DNA from: SFEL01 sp045592165
GTDB lineage: Bacteria > Bacillota > Clostridia > Christensenellales > CAG-138
NCBI GenBank assembly: GCA_045592165.1
Contig: JAZNUG010000178.1
Span: 1 to 8,269, forward strand
Length of the DNA stretch: 8,269 nucleotides
Direction: 5' to 3'
The position numbers and the translations under genes are program-made. Within the stretch, counting starts at the first letter, position 1. Each line of letters opens with the position of its first letter. This document shows, one piece after another, positions 4,949-8,269 of this stretch. The notes beneath the pieces were generated by a model. The model was not told the origin of the DNA. It was given only the letters and a program-made list of their open reading frames with translations, and did no database searches.

Positions 4949-7552
4949 ATGAATAATATTACCCGACAGACAAAACATCTTACCATAGGCATGCTGGCTC
5001 ACGTGGATGCCGGCAAAACCACCCTGTCCGAAGGGCTGCTGTATACCGCAGGAGCTCTGCGGAGTCTTGGCCGGGTGGATCATCAGAATGCCTTTCTGGA
5101 TACCCATGGGCTGGAAAAAGAGCGGGGCATCACCATATTCTCCAAGCAGGCCGTAATGGAGCTTGGTGATATTTCCGTTACCCTGCTGGACACCCCCGGC
5201 CATGTTGACTTTTCCACCGAGACCGAACGCACCCTTCAGGTACTGGATTATGCCATCCTGGTCATCAGCGGCGGAGTACAGGCTCACACCCGTACCCTGT
5301 GGCAGCTGCTTGAGCGCCATGGAGTTCCTGTATTTATATTCGTAAACAAAACCGACCTGCCCGGGCCGGACAAGGCTGAAATGCTGTCCGCCCTGCGGGA
5401 AGGCCTTCATGACGGCTGCGTGGATTTTACCGAGGAATCCTCCCTCCATGAATCCGCCGCAATGTGCTCAGAATCCCTTATGGAAGCATTCCTGGAAAGC
5501 GGACAGCTTACGGATGACCAGCTTGCCTGGGGAATACTCCACCGCGATATTTTTCCCGTATATTTCGGCTCTGCCCTTAAAATGGAAGGCATTGCCGAAT
5601 TTCTCCGGGGCATCGGCCGCTACGTCCGCTGCCGCAGCTATCCCGAAAGCTTTGGCGCGAAGGTATTCAAAACCACATACGACGGCAGCAACCGCCTTAC
5701 ATGGATGAAGATAACCGGCGGCAGTCTGTCCGTAAAGGACATCCTCACCAACCGCACCGCCACCACTCAGCAAGATGCTCTGTGGGAAGAAAAGGCCGAT
5801 CAGATACGCATTTATTCCGGAGCAAAGTTCACCCCTGTGCAGACAGCGGAAGCAGGCACAATATGCGCCGTGTGCGGCCTCAGCCGCACCTATCCCGGTC
5901 AGGGACTGGGCTTTGAGCTGGATGACCGGCCGCCGACGCTGGAGCCCGTGCTGTCATACAGGCTGCTTTTCCCCGAAGGCACAAACCTTCCCGATGCATA
6001 TCAGAAACTCAAGCGGCTCCACGAGGAAGACCCTCAGCTGCATCTTGTATGGGATGAACAGCACAGGGAAATTCAGGCTCGCCTTATGGGCGAGGTACAG
6101 CGGGAAGTACTGCAGTCTGTTATAAAGGAACGCTTCGGCCTTGATGTATCCTTTGGCGCAGGCACCATACTATATAAAGAAACAATCTCCGCTCCCGTGG
6201 AAGGCATAGGCCATTATGAGCCCCTCAAGCACTTTGCCCATGTGCGGCTGCTGCTGGAGCCTTTACCCCGGGGCAGCGGACTGGTATTTGACACCGGCTG
6301 CAGCGAAGATGAACTGGACAGAAACTGGCAGCGGCTGATACTTACCCATCTGCAGGAAAAGCAGCACCGGGGCGTGCTCACCTGCTCCCCCATCACGGAT
6401 ATGCGCATAACCCTCCTTGGCGGCAAGGCACACCTGAAGCATACCGAGGGCGGCGATTTCCGTCAGGCCACATACCGGGCGGTGCGTCAGGGACTGATGC
6501 AGGCAGAATCCATCCTGCTGGAGCCGTACTATGACTTCCGCCTTGAGCTGCCCTCAGAAAACCTCGGCCGGGCAATCACCGACATACGCCGCATGAACGG
6601 AGAAACGGATATGCCGGCCGGTTCCGGCGATTCTGCTCTGCTTACAGGCAGCGCGCCTGTTTCCGCCATAGCCGACTATGCCCGGGAGGTATCCTCATAC
6701 ACCCACGGCCTTGGCAGGCTTACCCTTTCCCCCGGCGGATACCGCCCCTGCCATGATTCGGATGATGTGATCGCAAGGCTGGGCTATGATCCCGAGGCGG
6801 ATTTGGACAATTCACCCGATTCGGTATTCTGCAGCCACGGCGCAGGCTTTGTGGTGAAATGGAATGAACTTATCCCCCACCTTACCCGTCAGGAGCAGCA
6901 GGAACAGCCCCGGCCCATCTACCGCAGAACGCCGGATACAGACGACGAACTGATGGCCATATACGAGCGCACATACGGCCCTGTAAAGGACCGCACTTTC
7001 CTGTTAAGAAGGCGGCCGGAGCAGATTTCGGATACCGCCGCCATGCTGAAAAACATGGACCCCGGGGAAAGCTATCTGCTGGTGGACGGCTACAATATCA
7101 TCTTTGCCTGGGATGACCTTAGGGCAATGGCCCGGGAAAACATTTCCCTTGCCAGAGAGACCCTCATACGGATGCTTGTAAACTATCAGGGCTATAAAAA
7201 ATGCAACCTTATTCTTGTATTTGACGCATACAAGGTGAGCGGCGGCGAGGAAAAAGTGGAAACCAACGGCGGCATATACATCGTCTATACAAAGGAAGCG
7301 GAAATTGCCGACGTTTATATCGAGCGGGTCACAAATGAACTGAAAAAAGCCACCGGACTTGTGCGGGTTGCCACATCCGACGGCCTTGAGCAGCTGATAG
7401 TGCTGGGCAGAGGCGCGCTGCGGATTCCCGCACGGGCATTCCGCGAGGAAGTGGACAGAGCCTGCGGAGAAATGAGCGAACTTATGGCATCCATGCGTGC
7501 CCAAAACAGGGGGACTTACAGCATATGGCAGACGCTGAAAGACAACAGCTGA
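4949..7552 (+). CDS. EF-G/TetM-like translational GTPase fused to a C-terminal YacP/Rae1-like NYN endoribonuclease domain
   Basis: The N-terminal two thirds is a ribosome-binding translational GTPase of the EF-G/TetM type. All G motifs are intact: AHVDAGKT (17-24), RGIT with Thr62, DTPGH with catalytic His85 (81-85), NKTD (133-136) and SALK (208-211). Domain II spans about 236-340, III about 345-408, IV from about 409 (YKETI) to about 520, and V from LLEPYYDF (523-530) to about SPGGY (594-598). An extension with SVFCSHGAGF (625-634) and a charged linker (about 646-705) follow. Residues about 708-850 match the NYN nuclease YacP/Rae1: LLVDGYN with Asp713, LVFDAY with Asp759, AEIAD with Glu785 and Asp788, and VATSD with Asp811. 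Rae1 of Bacillus cleaves mRNA in the ribosomal A site, so this fusion plausibly rescues or clears stalled ribosomes; that role is inference. The domain IV tip (HTEGGDF, 498-504) differs from TetM, so tetracycline resistance is doubtful. ATG 4949 is the first possible start: the in-frame TAA at 4916-4918 blocks extension, and the next Met lies at residue 15. Its 3' end overlaps ylmH. Confidence 0.9.
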   Translation: MNNITRQTKHLTIGMLAHVDAGKTTLSEGLLYTAGALRSLGRVDHQNAFLDTHGLEKERGITIFSKQAVMELGDISVTLLDTPGHVDFSTETERTLQVLDYAILVISGGVQAHTRTLWQLLERHGVPVFIFVNKTDLPGPDKAEMLSALREGLHDGCVDFTEESSLHESAAMCSESLMEAFLESGQLTDDQLAWGILHRDIFPVYFGSALKMEGIAEFLRGIGRYVRCRSYPESFGAKVFKTTYDGSNRLTWMKITGGSLSVKDILTNRTATTQQDALWEEKADQIRIYSGAKFTPVQTAEAGTICAVCGLSRTYPGQGLGFELDDRPPTLEPVLSYRLLFPEGTNLPDAYQKLKRLHEEDPQLHLVWDEQHREIQARLMGEVQREVLQSVIKERFGLDVSFGAGTILYKETISAPVEGIGHYEPLKHFAHVRLLLEPLPRGSGLVFDTGCSEDELDRNWQRLILTHLQEKQHRGVLTCSPITDMRITLLGGKAHLKHTEGGDFRQATYRAVRQGLMQAESILLEPYYDFRLELPSENLGRAITDIRRMNGETDMPAGSGDSALLTGSAPVSAIADYAREVSSYTHGLGRLTLSPGGYRPCHDSDDVIARLGYDPEADLDNSPDSVFCSHGAGFVVKWNELIPHLTRQEQQEQPRPIYRRTPDTDDELMAIYERTYGPVKDRTFLLRRRPEQISDTAAMLKNMDPGESYLLVDGYNIIFAWDDLRAMARENISLARETLIRMLVNYQGYKKCNLILVFDAYKVSGGEEKVETNGGIYIVYTKEAEIADVYIERVTNELKKATGLVRVATSDGLEQLIVLGRGALRIPARAFREEVDRACGEMSELMASMRAQNRGTYSIWQTLKDNS
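7508..7513 (+). promoter_or_regulatory. Ribosome-binding site of ylmH, inside the preceding gene
   Basis: AGGGGG lies inside the last codons of the GTPase-nuclease gene, 11 nt before the ylmH ATG at 7525. The spacing is somewhat long but usable. Its position within an actively translated frame, with a 28-bp gene overlap, suggests translational coupling of ylmH to the upstream gene. Confidence 0.55.
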
Positions 7553-8269
7553 TAAACCGCTTTGAGGAGCTTGCCGACAGGGCAGACAGACAGGGTTTCT
7601 GGACAGATACGGAATTTCTCACCCTCGGGGAGCAGGATACCCTGTGTACCCTGCGGCTTGCCGTGCCATACACCCTCCATGCAGGGTACCCTGACGGAGA
7701 GCGCAAGGTGGCGGCCTTTGGCAGCGAGGAGCTTTTCGGCTGCAGCTATCCCTCCCCTATCCAATGCGTAAAAATAGCCCCTGCATCCCAGAAATTTGCA
7801 GATCAGCTTACCCACAGGGATTTCTTGGGCGCGCTGATGGGCCTGGGAGTGCGCCGGGAGGTGATGGGAGATATACTCATCGCAGACAACGTGGGCTATC
7901 TCTTCTGCCTTGACTCCATCGCCCCATACATTATCGACACCCTTACGGAAGTAAAGCGCACCACAGTGCGCTGTTCCTTCTCTGAGCCGCCCGCAGCCCT
8001 ATTGGAACCGCCGCCCATCACTTCTGTGGTGATACCCTCGGAGCGGCTGGACGCCATAATCTCAGCTGTATACCTCCTCTCCCGCAATGCCAGCAAGGAA
8101 CTGATACAGCAGGGGCGGGTATTCATAAACAGCCGCCTTGTGCAGAACGCCTCCGCCTCCCTATCCCCCGGGGCGCTGATCTCGGTGCGGGGCAAGGGCA
8201 GATTTGTTTACGAAGGCATCGAGCGGGAAACAAAAAAAGGCAAAATCCGGGTAAAGGTAAGAGTATACT
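7525..8269 (+). CDS. ylmH: YlmH-family S4-domain RNA-binding protein (C-terminal end cut by window edge)
   Basis: The open frame starts MADAERQQLINRFEELADRA and gives 248 codons without a stop, against roughly 255-260 residues for the family, so only a few residues are missing. Recognisable YlmH features are the N-terminal helical part with FLTLGEQ, a middle domain with THRDFLGALMGLGVRREVMGDIL, and a C-terminal S4 RNA-binding domain from about residue 172 (SERLDAII, then LLSRNASKELIQQGRVFIN, then a SPGALISVRGKGRF block). YlmH in Bacillus was known first from the ylm cell-division gene cluster. More recently it has been linked to ribosome-associated quality control, through binding of obstructed 50S subunits carrying peptidyl-tRNA. 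Here it overlaps the GTPase-nuclease gene by 28 bp in another frame, so the two are made from one mRNA and probably act on the same target. The ATG at 7525 was chosen for its upstream AGGGGG and the full-length N-terminal match. Confidence 0.92.
   Translation, partial: MADAERQQLINRFEELADRADRQGFWTDTEFLTLGEQDTLCTLRLAVPYTLHAGYPDGERKVAAFGSEELFGCSYPSPIQCVKIAPASQKFADQLTHRDFLGALMGLGVRREVMGDILIADNVGYLFCLDSIAPYIIDTLTEVKRTTVRCSFSEPPAALLEPPPITSVVIPSERLDAIISAVYLLSRNASKELIQQGRVFINSRLVQNASASLSPGALISVRGKGRFVYEGIERETKKGKIRVKVRVY
7633..7693 (+). repeat. Two near-identical 12-bp palindromic sequences in early ylmH
   Basis: CAGGATACCCTG (7633-7644) and CAGGGTACCCTG (7682-7693, a perfect palindrome) lie 49 bp apart, with a further TACCCTG at 7647-7653. 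All are within ylmH coding sequence. Either copy could fold locally in mRNA or be a DNA site, but repeated codon use may explain them by chance. Confidence 0.35.

Noticed and set aside
7004..7504. Minus-strand open frame opposite the NYN domain, and others opposite ylmH (7516-7815, 7896-8195)
   Set aside because: No ribosome-binding site or recognisable family; the plus strand carries conserved domains through the same bases.
4949..7552. Naming the GTPase a tetracycline-resistance gene of the tet(M)/tet(O)/tet(W) type
   Set aside because: The domain IV loop lacks the TetM proline signature, the protein is over 200 residues longer than TetM, carries a nuclease domain and is coupled to ylmH. 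Similarity reflects the shared EF-G fold.
8232..8238. A7 tract in ylmH matching a -1 frameshift heptamer (A AAA AAA in frame)
   Set aside because: It encodes a Lys-Lys pair expected in the S4-domain C-terminal tail, no downstream structure can be seen before the window ends, and the normal frame continues sensibly.

Overview
The window looks like a chromosomal segment of a Gram-positive, low-to-medium GC anaerobe, most likely a gut-type member of the Clostridia (Bacillota). The reasons are GGAG/GGAGG ribosome-binding sites, a lipobox on the secreted binding protein, and protein families typical of Bacillota (a YlmH S4-domain protein and a YacP/Rae1-type NYN nuclease domain). This placement is inferred from family knowledge; no marker in the window names a genus.

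Layout. (1) Positions 1-879, minus strand: the N-terminal 293 residues of polynucleotide phosphorylase (pnp), cut by the window edge, with its own sigma-A-type promoter at 919-947. (2) Positions 972-4852, minus strand: a complete TAXI-type TRAP transporter operon. In transcription order it has a promoter with an overlapping palindromic operator and four tandem 8-bp repeats, a lipoprotein TAXI solute-binding protein (3813-4766), a small membrane-anchored DUF1850 protein (3255-3797), a fused DctQM permease (1030-3234), and a strong hairpin terminator (972-999). (3) Positions 4767-4948: a 182-bp divergent intergenic region holding both promoters. (4) Positions 4934-8269, plus strand: a two-gene unit consisting of an 867-residue protein that fuses an EF-G/TetM-like translational GTPase to a C-terminal YacP/Rae1-like NYN endoribonuclease domain, overlapped by 28 bp by ylmH (S4 RNA-binding protein, nearly complete).

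How the genes work together. The transporter operon is a self-contained uptake system: TAXI lipoprotein captures an unknown, probably carboxylate-like, substrate and hands it to the Na+-coupled fused permease; DUF1850 is a frequent but uncharacterised partner. The plus-strand unit is the most interesting part. All GTPase motifs are intact, the NYN acidic residues are present, and the partner gene ylmH belongs to a family connected with peptidyl-tRNA on 50S subunits and ribosome quality control. Together these suggest a ribosome-rescue or stalled-mRNA-cleavage module: a factor that enters the A site and carries its own mRNA nuclease. The GTPase gene also appears to be leaderless: an extended -10 element ends six bases before its ATG and no Shine-Dalgarno sequence is present. 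The TetM-like domain IV tip lacks the proline-containing signature of true tetracycline-protection proteins, so a tetracycline-resistance label would be unsafe.
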